DNA of 17,234 nt from an uncultured Solobacterium sp. (GTDB taxonomy: Bacteria > Bacillota_I > Bacilli_A > Erysipelotrichales > Erysipelotrichaceae): assembly GCA_937895985.1 (NCBI GenBank), contig CALBKL010000108.1, forward strand, positions 1 through 17,234, read 5' to 3'. The position numbers and the translations under genes are program-made. The first letter of the stretch is position 1; each line of letters starts with the position of its first letter. Positions 7,781 through 14,516 of the stretch are shown piece by piece. The notes below the pieces were generated by a model. The model saw only the letters and a list, made by a program, of their open reading frames with translations. It was not told where the DNA came from and made no database searches.

Positions 7781-8731
7781 ATGGTCTTCCTACAATCTTT
7801 AGAGAGTATATTGCCCGTCATTATTTTAATTTCGCTAGGATATATCCTACAGATAAAAAAATGGTTTGATATTAGTTTTAGTGATAACATCTCAAAGTTA
7901 ATTATGAATATTGCTTTACCAGCATCTATATTTGTTTCGGTAATGGAATATCTAACAGTAGATCGCCTCATTAAACTTTCAAGTGGATTAGTTTATGTGG
8001 CCCTAGCAACAATTCTTGGATATATTCTTGCCTATATACTTGTTAAGGCTTTGAAAATTAGAGCTGGTAGACGGGGCACGTTTATTAATACTTTTGTTAA
8101 CGCAAATACCATTTTCATTGGTCTACCTTTAAACATTGCATTGTTTGGTGATAAGGCAACAGAATACTTTCTTGTTTATTACATCATTAATACAATATCT
8201 ACTTGGACATTGGGCATCTATTTGATGACAACAGATAGTCAGGTGCAATCTAAAACAACAGTATCATTTGACTGGAAAAAATTATTACCACCACCACTTA
8301 TTGGATTCCTTGTGGCAATCGTATTCCTACTTGCTAAGATTCCAGTGCCACAGGTAATGACAAAAACACTAACTTATGTTGGAAATATTGTGACACCACT
8401 TTCACTCATTTATATTGGGATTGTACTAGCGAAAGCTGGACTAGCAAGTGTGAAGTTTGATAAAGATTCTGTGTATGCACTTTGTGGACGTTTTCTAATA
8501 GCACCTTTATTAATGATGATAGTCTTAAAGACAATTGGCACAAATTTACCAGATTTAGAGGCACAGACATTCATGTTGCAATCGGCAGTTTCATCTCTTG
8601 CTGTAATGCCAATCCTTGCACATCAAGGAAATGGAGACGTTGAGTACGCAACCAATATTGTGACTTTAAGCACGGTACTGTTAGTAGTTGTCATACCATC
8701 TTTGATGAGTATAATACAATTAGTTATTTAA
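7781..8731 (+). CDS. mleP: AEC-family transporter, probable malate permease
   Basis: This 316-aa, very hydrophobic protein has about ten predicted membrane segments. It has the two-fold AEC (auxin efflux carrier) layout, with the hydrophilic loop TDSQVQSKTTVSFDWKK in the middle. AEC proteins directly downstream of malolactic enzyme act as malate/lactate transporters (MleP), and the position here is the same. The ribosome site AGGTGATC (7770-7777) is a long match to the 16S tail and contains the last two bases of the mleS stop, so translation is probably coupled. This favours the ATG at 7781 over the GTG at 7772, which lies inside that site. Substrate is inferred from context only. Confidence 0.85.
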   Translation: MVFLQSLESILPVIILISLGYILQIKKWFDISFSDNISKLIMNIALPASIFVSVMEYLTVDRLIKLSSGLVYVALATILGYILAYILVKALKIRAGRRGTFINTFVNANTIFIGLPLNIALFGDKATEYFLVYYIINTISTWTLGIYLMTTDSQVQSKTTVSFDWKKLLPPPLIGFLVAIVFLLAKIPVPQVMTKTLTYVGNIVTPLSLIYIGIVLAKAGLASVKFDKDSVYALCGRFLIAPLLMMIVLKTIGTNLPDLEAQTFMLQSAVSSLAVMPILAHQGNGDVEYATNIVTLSTVLLVVVIPSLMSIIQLVI

Positions 8732-8737
8732 ATGAAA

Positions 8738-8754
8738 ATGAATATTTTATTCAT
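8738..8754 (+). terminator. Weak AT-rich hairpin after mleP
   Basis: ATGAATA-TTT-TATTCAT is a perfect 7-bp stem starting six bases after the mleP stop, without a T-run. Another weak hairpin (TTGAGA/TCTCAA, 8758-8777) follows. Efficient termination probably relies on the hairpin at 8889. Confidence 0.3.
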
Positions 8755-8836
8755 AATTTGAGAAGATTTTCTCTCAATAAATGATTTGATTATGTGAGAA
8801 GAGTCTCTTAATATTGTGGCATTTACAACTGCTTTT

Positions 8837-8869
8837 TTGACTTACTCTAAGAGTAAATTTAGGTGTACT
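8837..8869 (+). promoter_or_regulatory. Orphan MerR-style promoter with operator dyad
   Basis: TTGACT (8837-8842) is followed by the 15-bp palindrome TTACTCT-A-AGAGTAA (8842-8856). A weak -10-like TGTACT (8864-8869) lies 21 bases from the -35. A dyad filling an over-long spacer is the layout of MerR-family promoters. No MerR gene or downstream plus-strand gene is present here; transcription would meet the terminator at 8889 almost at once. Confidence 0.4.
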
Positions 8870-8888
8870 AGCCATTACTAATTATGAT

Positions 8889-8924
8889 AAAAGTCTAACT
8901 GATATGAATTTCAGTTAGGCTTTT
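8889..8924. terminator. Bidirectional terminator between mleP and the PHP gene
   Basis: AAAAGTCTAACTGA (8889-8902), loop TATGAATT, TCAGTTAGGCTTTT (8911-8924) is a 14-bp stem with one G-U pair. Both strands end in a short T-run, so it can serve the plus-strand mle operon and the minus-strand PHP gene. Confidence 0.8.
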
Positions 8925-8929
8925 AGATG

Positions 8930-9739
8930 TTACCAGAACAGTTTTTTTCGTTCTTTTGCTTTGGAGACTAAGTCGTAGTCTGTCAGAAAGTTTAGTGGAA
9001 GACCTTCCACAACTGATAAAGCACGATTTAGATTTTCTTCTGTTAGGAAATGTTGTGGATTATGAATATCAAGGCCGATGATAATAGGACATTTCTTTTT
9101 AGCAAAAATCTCAAAAAATTCTCTTGTTGGATACGCATAACGTTCTCCATCAAGATATTCCTTCTTACCTATGCGTACACCAGTACCACAATTTAGTTCG
9201 AGTGGAATGTCATAGTAGCGTGATATGTCTGCAATCTTCTCTGCAGCGTTTAGTACGCTCTCATCAATTCTAGGATAATTCCAGAGAAATACATCCGGAT
9301 GAGCAATATAATCACACATATAATGTTGGCAAGCTTCCTCTAAGCATGTTACGTAGCGTCCAACTTGGTCTTTGTTGTCAAATTCATATACACTATCTTT
9401 ATCAATGGTTAGATTGTGTTGTCCTAAAATAATATAATCTAATGTCTTTCGATATTCACGAATGGTATCCCATTGGCTTGGATAATACTCTACTTCCATA
9501 CCTAGATGAATATCGATTTGAGATGCGTATTTTTCCTGCAAAGAACGAATAGATTGATAATAATCAGGAATTTGTTCAATATTCATACGTAATCCAGGAC
9601 ATGGTGTAGGATATGCGGCATGATCACTGAAACCAAGGGTTTTTAGACCTGCTTGAATCGCAGCTTGAACATACTCTTCATCTGTACCAATCGCATGACC
9701 ACAACGAGCTGTATGCGTATGATAGTTTGCTTTAATCAT
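8930..9739 (-). CDS. PHP-domain phosphoesterase, histidinol-phosphatase-like (HisJ/HisK type)
   Basis: This 269-aa protein matches the usual length of PHP-type histidinol-phosphatases. Metal-site motifs are HTHTARCGH (7-15), FSDHA (H40), GMEVEYY (E82, E84), ILGQHN, IAHPDVF and GLDIHNP near the C-terminus. Together they suggest an intact trinuclear metal centre. Family members remove phosphate from histidinol phosphate in histidine synthesis. No his genes are visible here, so another sugar- or amino-alcohol-phosphate substrate is possible. The ATG at 9739 is chosen because the conserved domain begins there and GGAGG (9749-9753) precedes it; the 32 upstream codons of the open frame cover the promoter. 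The gene is transcribed divergently from the metal ATPase. Confidence 0.85.
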   Translation of the reverse strand: MIKANYHTHTARCGHAIGTDEEYVQAAIQAGLKTLGFSDHAAYPTPCPGLRMNIEQIPDYYQSIRSLQEKYASQIDIHLGMEVEYYPSQWDTIREYRKTLDYIILGQHNLTIDKDSVYEFDNKDQVGRYVTCLEEACQHYMCDYIAHPDVFLWNYPRIDESVLNAAEKIADISRYYDIPLELNCGTGVRIGKKEYLDGERYAYPTREFFEIFAKKKCPIIIGLDIHNPQHFLTEENLNRALSVVEGLPLNFLTDYDLVSKAKERKKLFW

Positions 9740-9740
9740 T

Positions 9741-9752
9741 GAGGTATACCTC
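9741..9752 (-). repeat. Palindrome covering the PHP gene ribosome site
   Basis: GAGGTATACCTC is a perfect 12-bp palindrome between the predicted transcription start (about 9758) and the ATG. In RNA it can form a GAGG/CCUC hairpin that hides the Shine-Dalgarno site. In DNA it could be an operator. Confidence 0.4.
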
Positions 9753-9764
9753 CAAAACGATGAA

Positions 9765-9793
9765 ATTATATCATTCCTAATATAGTTTGACAA
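9765..9793 (-). promoter_or_regulatory. Promoter of the PHP gene
   Basis: Read on the minus strand: TTGTCA (9793-9788), exactly 17 bases, then TATAAT (9770-9765) preceded by TGA, which makes an extended -10. The expected start is near 9758, giving a 19-base leader. Confidence 0.75.
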
Positions 9794-9817
9794 AATATCC
9801 AAAAGTAATATCATAAT
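9787..9817 (+). promoter_or_regulatory. Promoter of the metal ATPase gene
   Basis: A perfect -35 TTGACA (9787-9792) is followed after 19 bases by CATAAT (9812-9817). The start is expected near 9824. The long spacer suggests a weak basal promoter or a need for regulation. Its -35 shares five bases with the opposing PHP promoter. Confidence 0.55.
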
Positions 9818-9819
9818 AG

Positions 9820-9835
9820 TTGAATAAGTGTTCAA
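9820..9835 (+). promoter_or_regulatory. ArsR/SmtB-like operator at the metal ATPase promoter
   Basis: TTGAA-TAAGTG-TTCAA is a perfect inverted repeat containing the TGAA-N6-TTCA core known from Zn/Cd-sensing ArsR/SmtB repressors such as CzrA. It covers the predicted transcription start, where a repressor would block initiation. No ArsR gene lies in the window, so the regulator would act from elsewhere. Confidence 0.5.
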
Positions 9836-9861
9836 GTGTTATATGTGTAAGAGGTGTTAAG

Positions 9862-12159
9862 ATGGAATATCAATATCGTGTTGTAGGCATTGATTGTGCA
9901 GATTGTGCCGCAGAATTAGCAGAGGAAATCAGAAAAATAGAGGGTGTACTAAGTGCAGATATCCATTTTCTGCAACAAAAACTGTACTTTGTATGTGATG
10001 AAGAAAAACATTCTGTAATTGAGCAGAAGGTTTTTGATATTATTCATGATGATGAACCTGATGCAGTGATTACCGCTCTCAGTGAAGAGACAAAACATCT
10101 CTTTAAATTTAATATTAAGAATATTGATTGTGCAGATTGTACAAATAAAATAGCAGAGAAGGCAATGGAAATTGAAGGCGTAGAACATGCGGAAGCTGAC
10201 TTCATGCATGCAATTTTGCGCGTACAGTTTGCGACAAGTGAATATACACGTATTGAAAATGCACTACGTGAAATGATCGCTAGAGAAGAGCCGGACGTTG
10301 AGTTTTCACGTTATTACGCAGAGCAGAAGGTTGAAAAGAAAGAAGAGCATAGTACACAAATGATGGTTATTCGCTTGGTATTAGGTGCATTCTTATTTGG
10401 ACTATCATTCATCCTGACGGGGATTACAAGTAATATTTCAACATTAGTTGCTTATATTATTTTGGGATATGATGTTATTTACAAAGCTTTTAATAATCTA
10501 AGACGAGGAAATTTATTAGACGAACATTTCTTAATGACAATTGCTACATTTGCGGCATTGTATCTAAGTGATTGGAAAGAAGCGACTGGCGTCATGTTAT
10601 TCTATCAGATTGGAGAGTTCTTCCAAGATTTAGCAGTAGACCATTCTCGTAAGTCCATCGCAGCTTTGATGGATATTCGACCTGACTATGCATCTGTACA
10701 AAGCGGAACAGAGTTTATCAAAGTTGATCCTACAGAAGTGCAGATTGGTGAAATTATCCAAGTGAAACCAGGAGAACGTATTCCATTAGATGGTATTGTT
10801 GTGTCAGGAAGTTCTTCTTTGGATACTGCATCTCTAACAGGAGAATCCAATTTACGTGATGTGGATGTGGATGATGAAGTTATATCGGGTGTTGTAAATA
10901 CAAGTGGTGTACTATTAATTCGTACAACAAAGGAATTTGCACAATCAACAGTATCAAGAATTCTGAGTATTATTGAAGAGAATAATGAAACAAAGTCAAA
11001 ACAAGAAAAGTTCATTACAAAGTTTTCTCATTACTACACACCTATCGTGGTCGCATTAGCAGTGATTGTGGCAATTGTAGTAAGTTTAGTAACTGGTGAT
11101 ATGAATGAGGGTATTTATCGTGCTTGTACATTCCTAGTTATCTCTTGTCCATGTGCATTAGTCATTTCTATTCCACTTTCTTTCTTTACTGGTATTGGTG
11201 GATTATCCATGCATGGCATCATGTTAAAGGGAGCCAATTACGTTGAAAAGATTGCGGAGATTCGTACAATTGTTTTCGATAAAACAGGGACTCTAACAAC
11301 AGGACAGTTTGAGGTAAGCCAGTTACTGGATAGCTTAGATGATACAAAGCTGATGAAACTTGCAGCGTATGCCGAAAGTTATTCAAATCATCCAATCGCA
11401 AAAGCGATACAGTATGCATATCAAAACGAAGTAGATCAAACAAAAATTTCTGATATGCAAGAAGTTGCTGGTAGAGGCATTTCTATTACTTTAGAAAACC
11501 ATCATGTTCTTGTTGGTAATTATAAAATGATGGCAGAAAATGGTGTGGATTGTAAAGAATATACAGAGCCAGGAACCTATGTGTATGTAGCAGAAGATGG
11601 TGTCTTCTCAGGCTGTATTTTATTGAAGGATACAGTTAAGAAAAATGCAGCTAATGCAATACGACACTTAAATAAGAGACATGCTTGCATGATGGTATCT
11701 GGTGATGCAGAAGAGATTTGCCAAGAAGTAGGTAAGGAACTAGGTATCAATTCGATTTATGGTGGATGTTTACCAGAAGATAAGATAACATGCGTGAATA
11801 CTGTTAAACAGAATGGTGTTGTGGCATTTGTGGGTGATGGAGTTAACGATGTTCCGGTTATGCGTACAGCGGATATTGGCTTTGCGATGGGATCACTTGG
11901 CAGTGATGCGGCAATCGAAGCAGCGGATGTGATTATTACAGATGACAATCTAAACAAGATTGATACAACCATTCAACAGGCTAAGAGAATTATTCGTATT
12001 GCAAATCAAAACATTGTTCTTGCGATAGCGATTAAAGTTCTTGCGCTCATTTTAGGAGCACTTGGTATTGCGAATATGTGGATGGCAATCTTTGCGGATA
12101 CAGGTGTTGCAATTTTGTGTGTCATTAACTCTGTTCGTCTTCTGCATATCAAGGAATAA
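9862..12159 (+). CDS. cadA: P1B-type heavy-metal-exporting ATPase, Zn/Cd/Pb type with two HMA domains
   Basis: This 765-aa ATPase starts with two metal-binding HMA domains, each with IDCADC (C12/C15 and C90/C93). Then come membrane helices, actuator TGES (326-329), the ion-path motif CPC (429-431), the phosphorylation site DKTGT (D473), SNHP (H510) and hinge GDGVND (658-663). The D-C-A-D-C form of the HMA site and the overall order match CadA/ZntA exporters of Zn2+, Cd2+ and Pb2+, rather than copper pumps with GMxCxxC. The tandem HMA layout is longer than the minimal single-HMA form. GAGGTG (9851-9856) supports the ATG at 9862 over the ATG at 9820. The promoter carries an ArsR-like operator, so metal-induced expression is likely. 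It is transcribed divergently from the PHP gene. Confidence 0.92.
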   Translation: MEYQYRVVGIDCADCAAELAEEIRKIEGVLSADIHFLQQKLYFVCDEEKHSVIEQKVFDIIHDDEPDAVITALSEETKHLFKFNIKNIDCADCTNKIAEKAMEIEGVEHAEADFMHAILRVQFATSEYTRIENALREMIAREEPDVEFSRYYAEQKVEKKEEHSTQMMVIRLVLGAFLFGLSFILTGITSNISTLVAYIILGYDVIYKAFNNLRRGNLLDEHFLMTIATFAALYLSDWKEATGVMLFYQIGEFFQDLAVDHSRKSIAALMDIRPDYASVQSGTEFIKVDPTEVQIGEIIQVKPGERIPLDGIVVSGSSSLDTASLTGESNLRDVDVDDEVISGVVNTSGVLLIRTTKEFAQSTVSRILSIIEENNETKSKQEKFITKFSHYYTPIVVALAVIVAIVVSLVTGDMNEGIYRACTFLVISCPCALVISIPLSFFTGIGGLSMHGIMLKGANYVEKIAEIRTIVFDKTGTLTTGQFEVSQLLDSLDDTKLMKLAAYAESYSNHPIAKAIQYAYQNEVDQTKISDMQEVAGRGISITLENHHVLVGNYKMMAENGVDCKEYTEPGTYVYVAEDGVFSGCILLKDTVKKNAANAIRHLNKRHACMMVSGDAEEICQEVGKELGINSIYGGCLPEDKITCVNTVKQNGVVAFVGDGVNDVPVMRTADIGFAMGSLGSDAAIEAADVIITDDNLNKIDTTIQQAKRIIRIANQNIVLAIAIKVLALILGALGIANMWMAIFADTGVAILCVINSVRLLHIKE

Positions 12160-12170
12160 TTAGTATTCCT
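12152..12170 (+). terminator. Weak hairpin after the metal ATPase gene
   Basis: AGGAATA (12152-12158), loop ATTAG, TATTCCT (12164-12170) is a perfect 7-bp stem overlapping the stop codon but without a T-run. Partial read-through into the next small operon is possible. Confidence 0.3.
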
Positions 12171-12183
12171 ATATTTGCAAGTA

Positions 12184-12192
12184 TGGTAAAAT
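12184..12192 (+). promoter_or_regulatory. Extended -10 promoter of the microprotein-yvlD operon
   Basis: TGGTAAAAT fits an extended -10 (TGn plus TAAAAT). The start would be near 12199, followed by GGAGG at 12207-12211. No good -35 is seen. Confidence 0.5.
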
Positions 12193-12218
12193 AATCTTGT
12201 GGTAAAGGAGGTTATCTG

Positions 12219-12311
12219 ATGAGTATACTTGATATTATGTCGGTGATTATCCTAGTACTTGTAATCGCATTAGGCGTGCTATATTGGCAAACGAAAAGGA
12301 GCAAGAAATGA
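12219..12311 (+). CDS. 30-aa single-pass membrane microprotein
   Basis: An ATG at 12219, preceded by a strong AAAGGAGG (12204-12211), opens 30 codons ending in TGA. The product begins MSILDIMSVIILVLVIALG and ends LYWQTKRSKK. It is a short acidic N-terminus, one hydrophobic helix (about 6-23) and a basic tail, the layout of an N-out/C-in membrane peptide. Its stop overlaps the next start as ATGA, and the next gene's ribosome site lies within it, so the two are translationally coupled. I do not recognise a family. The function may be to assist the holin-like neighbour or the metal pump upstream. The strong ribosome site and overlap make chance unlikely. Confidence 0.7.
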   Translation: MSILDIMSVIILVLVIALGVLYWQTKRSKK

Positions 12312-12646
12312 AAAGATTTATAACTTTAATTTTAGTGAATGTAGCTTCACTTTGGTTGATTGATCGTGTTATGAGAACAATGTACATTGGAAATGCCAAT
12401 ACATTATTCTTCCTGGCATTTATTCTTGTAATTTTAAATGCAACATTAAAACCATTAATGAAGTTGGTGTTCTTACCACTAACATTCTTCAGCTTTGGGT
12501 TCTTCTCGCTGATTATCAACGCAGCAGTATTATCCATTGCATTCAGTTTTGCACACGGTTCATATATGATGGGATTCCATACAGCGATTATCGCAAGTAT
12601 TCTATTATCTATCGTGAACGCAGCTATTAATTCATATCTTGAATAA
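12308..12646 (+). CDS. YvlD / phage-holin-4-superfamily 4-TM membrane protein
   Basis: This 112-aa protein is made of four hydrophobic segments (about 4-20, 29-47, 52-75, 85-108). It has the family landmark NATLKPLMKLVFLPLTFFSFG followed by LIINAAVL. It belongs to the small YvlD-like family often labelled 'phage holin family protein'. Nothing around it is phage-like and chromosomal members are not lysis genes; in Bacillus yvlD belongs to an envelope-stress operon. The ATG at 12308 is chosen over 12284 because AAAGGAG (12295-12301) precedes it and it overlaps the stop of the 30-aa gene. It ends at a strong terminator. Confidence 0.85.
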   Translation: MKRFITLILVNVASLWLIDRVMRTMYIGNANTLFFLAFILVILNATLKPLMKLVFLPLTFFSFGFFSLIINAAVLSIAFSFAHGSYMMGFHTAIIASILLSIVNAAINSYLE

Positions 12647-12675
12647 CATCGTACGAAGAAGTACGATGTTTTTTT
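12645..12675 (+). terminator. Rho-independent terminator after the YvlD-like gene
   Basis: AACATCGTAC (12645-12654), loop GAAGAA, GTACGATGTT (12661-12670) is a perfect 10-bp stem running into a seven-T run. It starts within the TAA stop codon. Confidence 0.9.
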
Positions 12676-12700
12676 CTGGGTTGTATTATCTTACATAAAA

Positions 12701-12706
12701 TATAAT
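12701..12706 (+). promoter_or_regulatory. Candidate -10 of the lone ABC gene
   Basis: A TATAAT 37 bases before the start codon would start transcription near 12713. TTGTAT (12681-12686) is only 14 bases away, too close for a standard -35. Confidence 0.35.
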
Positions 12707-12742
12707 AATGATAATGAAAGAATTAGATAATAAGAGGTAGAA

Positions 12743-14398
12743 ATGTCACAACTAGAAAGGATCATAAAAAAATCCACGTTGAAATATGCAGTAGTTGCAT
12801 TTGGCTTTTGTGTTTTATCAGAAATCATTAGCCTAGTATCCCCAAGATTAATGCAATATATTATTGATACAGTCATTCCGCAGAAAAACATGCATACAAT
12901 TATCATTAGTATTCTAATATTTGTGTCAATACCACTATTGCATATATGTGTAAAATCAATTTTTAATTACTTTACGATTGTATTTGCAAGAAACAAAGGA
13001 AATGAGTATGCAATTCAACTGATGGAAAAGATTATTCATCAACCACTCCGTTTTTTTGATACGCATAATTCTATTGAGTTACTGACGGAATCAGGTCGAG
13101 AACTCTCTAACTTATTATTGTTCTATATCAAAGATATTCCTAGTTACTATAGTGCAATTCTATCTTCAATCATCATCTTTATAATTTTGTGTTCTTATCA
13201 CCCTGTGATAGGAATATTCCAAATATTATTCTTACCGCTTAGTATTATTCCGGTTAGATATATTCATAGCAAGTTGGAGAGTTTAGTAAATAACGTTCTT
13301 GAAAAGAATGCAAAGAACAATCAGTTAAAAGCAGATATGTTTAAGAATATCGACTATATCAAGAGTAACAACCTTGAGACATTTTATATCAATCAGATTA
13401 AAAAGAATAATGATGGAATTGTTTCTGTTTGGGGAAGTGTAGCGTCGATGGAATCTCTAGCAGGTGTATGGATCAATGGTTTTATGACCTCTCTATTTAC
13501 CGGACTATCATTTGGCATCGTTGCTTTACTTATGATGTATACAACAAAACTTACAGTCGGAACGATTATTTCTGTTGTAAGCTATTGTGAGTTGTTGTAT
13601 TCCTATTTACATACAATATTCTCAACAGAAGTTGAAAAAGGAAAGTTTGAAGGTGAATTTACAAAGACAAAAGAATTATTTGAATTAGATTCTGATATCT
13701 CTACAAATCAGCATCCATTTTCACTTAAACAAGCAATTCATTTTCATAAAGTGAATTTTCAATATACGAATACACCTGTCCTAAAAAATTTGACACTAGA
13801 ATTACAGGCGCATAAATGGACTGTCATATTGGGTGAAAGTGGTGTCGGAAAAAGTACAATCCTAAAACTGATAGAAAAGTTCTATACAGAGTATGAAGGG
13901 AAAATCATGGTTGATGATATATCACTGAAGGATATTGATAATCATGATTTAAGAAGTAAGGTAGCTTATTTATCACAATCACCTTCTTTATTCCCAGGTA
14001 GTATTCGCAGTAATTTAATGGTTAGTAGCGATACAATTACAGATGAAATGATTTGGGAAGTATTAAAAACAGTGAATATGAAAGACTATGTTTCCTCGTT
14101 GGATGATGCTTTGGATACTGATATTTATGAAGCAGGTAAAATTATGTCTACTGGACAGAAACAGCGTTTGTGTATCGCAAGAGCGTTATTGAGAAATGTA
14201 GAGATATATTTATTGGATGAAATTACGTCAAATGTAGATCATGAAAATACGCAGTTGATTTTATCGTATTTCAAAGAACTATCAAAAGATGGAAAGACAA
14301 TTATTAGCGTTACACATGATAGAGAATATATTCCTTTTGCGGATGTGACATATGAATTATGGAATGGGAAAGACGAAACCATAGTTTCTAAAATTTAG
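12743..14398 (+). CDS. ABC exporter half-transporter, single gene
   Basis: This 551-aa protein has an N-terminal membrane domain with about six helices (15-290) and a C-terminal NBD. NBD motifs are Walker A GESGVGKST (364-372), Q-loop YLSQSPSLF, signature MSTGQ (468-472), Walker B YLLDE (E493) and switch H525. Catalytic residues are intact, but the signature has Thr for the first Gly of LSGGQ. It has no C39 peptidase domain. With no partner gene nearby it probably forms a homodimer, in which case both ATP sites use MSTGQ, or pairs with a distant subunit. The substrate is unknown; peptides or lipids are plausible for the type. AGAGGT (12733-12738) supports the start. It is monocistronic between two terminators, and is more AT-rich in codon use than the exporter pair at 984-4644. 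Confidence 0.88.
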   Translation: MSQLERIIKKSTLKYAVVAFGFCVLSEIISLVSPRLMQYIIDTVIPQKNMHTIIISILIFVSIPLLHICVKSIFNYFTIVFARNKGNEYAIQLMEKIIHQPLRFFDTHNSIELLTESGRELSNLLLFYIKDIPSYYSAILSSIIIFIILCSYHPVIGIFQILFLPLSIIPVRYIHSKLESLVNNVLEKNAKNNQLKADMFKNIDYIKSNNLETFYINQIKKNNDGIVSVWGSVASMESLAGVWINGFMTSLFTGLSFGIVALLMMYTTKLTVGTIISVVSYCELLYSYLHTIFSTEVEKGKFEGEFTKTKELFELDSDISTNQHPFSLKQAIHFHKVNFQYTNTPVLKNLTLELQAHKWTVILGESGVGKSTILKLIEKFYTEYEGKIMVDDISLKDIDNHDLRSKVAYLSQSPSLFPGSIRSNLMVSSDTITDEMIWEVLKTVNMKDYVSSLDDALDTDIYEAGKIMSTGQKQRLCIARALLRNVEIYLLDEITSNVDHENTQLILSYFKELSKDGKTIISVTHDREYIPFADVTYELWNGKDETIVSKI

Positions 14399-14437
14399 TA
14401 ATAACTGTATCAGTGGATAAATTTTGATTATTTATAG

Positions 14438-14467
14438 GAGCATATAAGAGAAAATATATGCTCTTTT
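14438..14467 (+). terminator. Rho-independent terminator of the lone ABC gene
   Basis: GAGCATATA (14438-14446), loop AGAGAAAA, TATATGCTC (14455-14463) is a perfect 9-bp stem followed by TTTT. Confidence 0.75.
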
Positions 14468-14497
14468 GTGATTATGCGGCAACATTATTACAATATC

Positions 14498-14506
14498 TGA
14501 TATAAT
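14498..14506 (+). promoter_or_regulatory. Extended -10 promoter of the dtd-folD-ychF operon
   Basis: TGATATAAT is a perfect extended -10, with TATAAT at 14501-14506. The start is expected at about 14513-14514, only three or four bases before the dtd ATG. No Shine-Dalgarno site exists, so the first cistron appears leaderless or nearly so. Confidence 0.65.
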
Positions 14507-14516
14507 TTTTATCGAT

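Noticed and set aside
8930..9739. Part of a histidine biosynthesis operon
   Set aside because: The gene is alone with its own promoter and terminator, and no other his gene is in the window. Only the family-level name is given.
9820..9861. N-terminal extension of the metal ATPase
   Set aside because: The ATG at 9820 lies within the predicted operator and upstream of the likely transcript start. GAGGTG precedes the ATG at 9862, where the HMA domain begins.
12308..12646. Prophage remnant because of the holin-type name
   Set aside because: No other phage gene, attachment repeat or integrase is present, and YvlD-like proteins are ordinary chromosomal membrane proteins.
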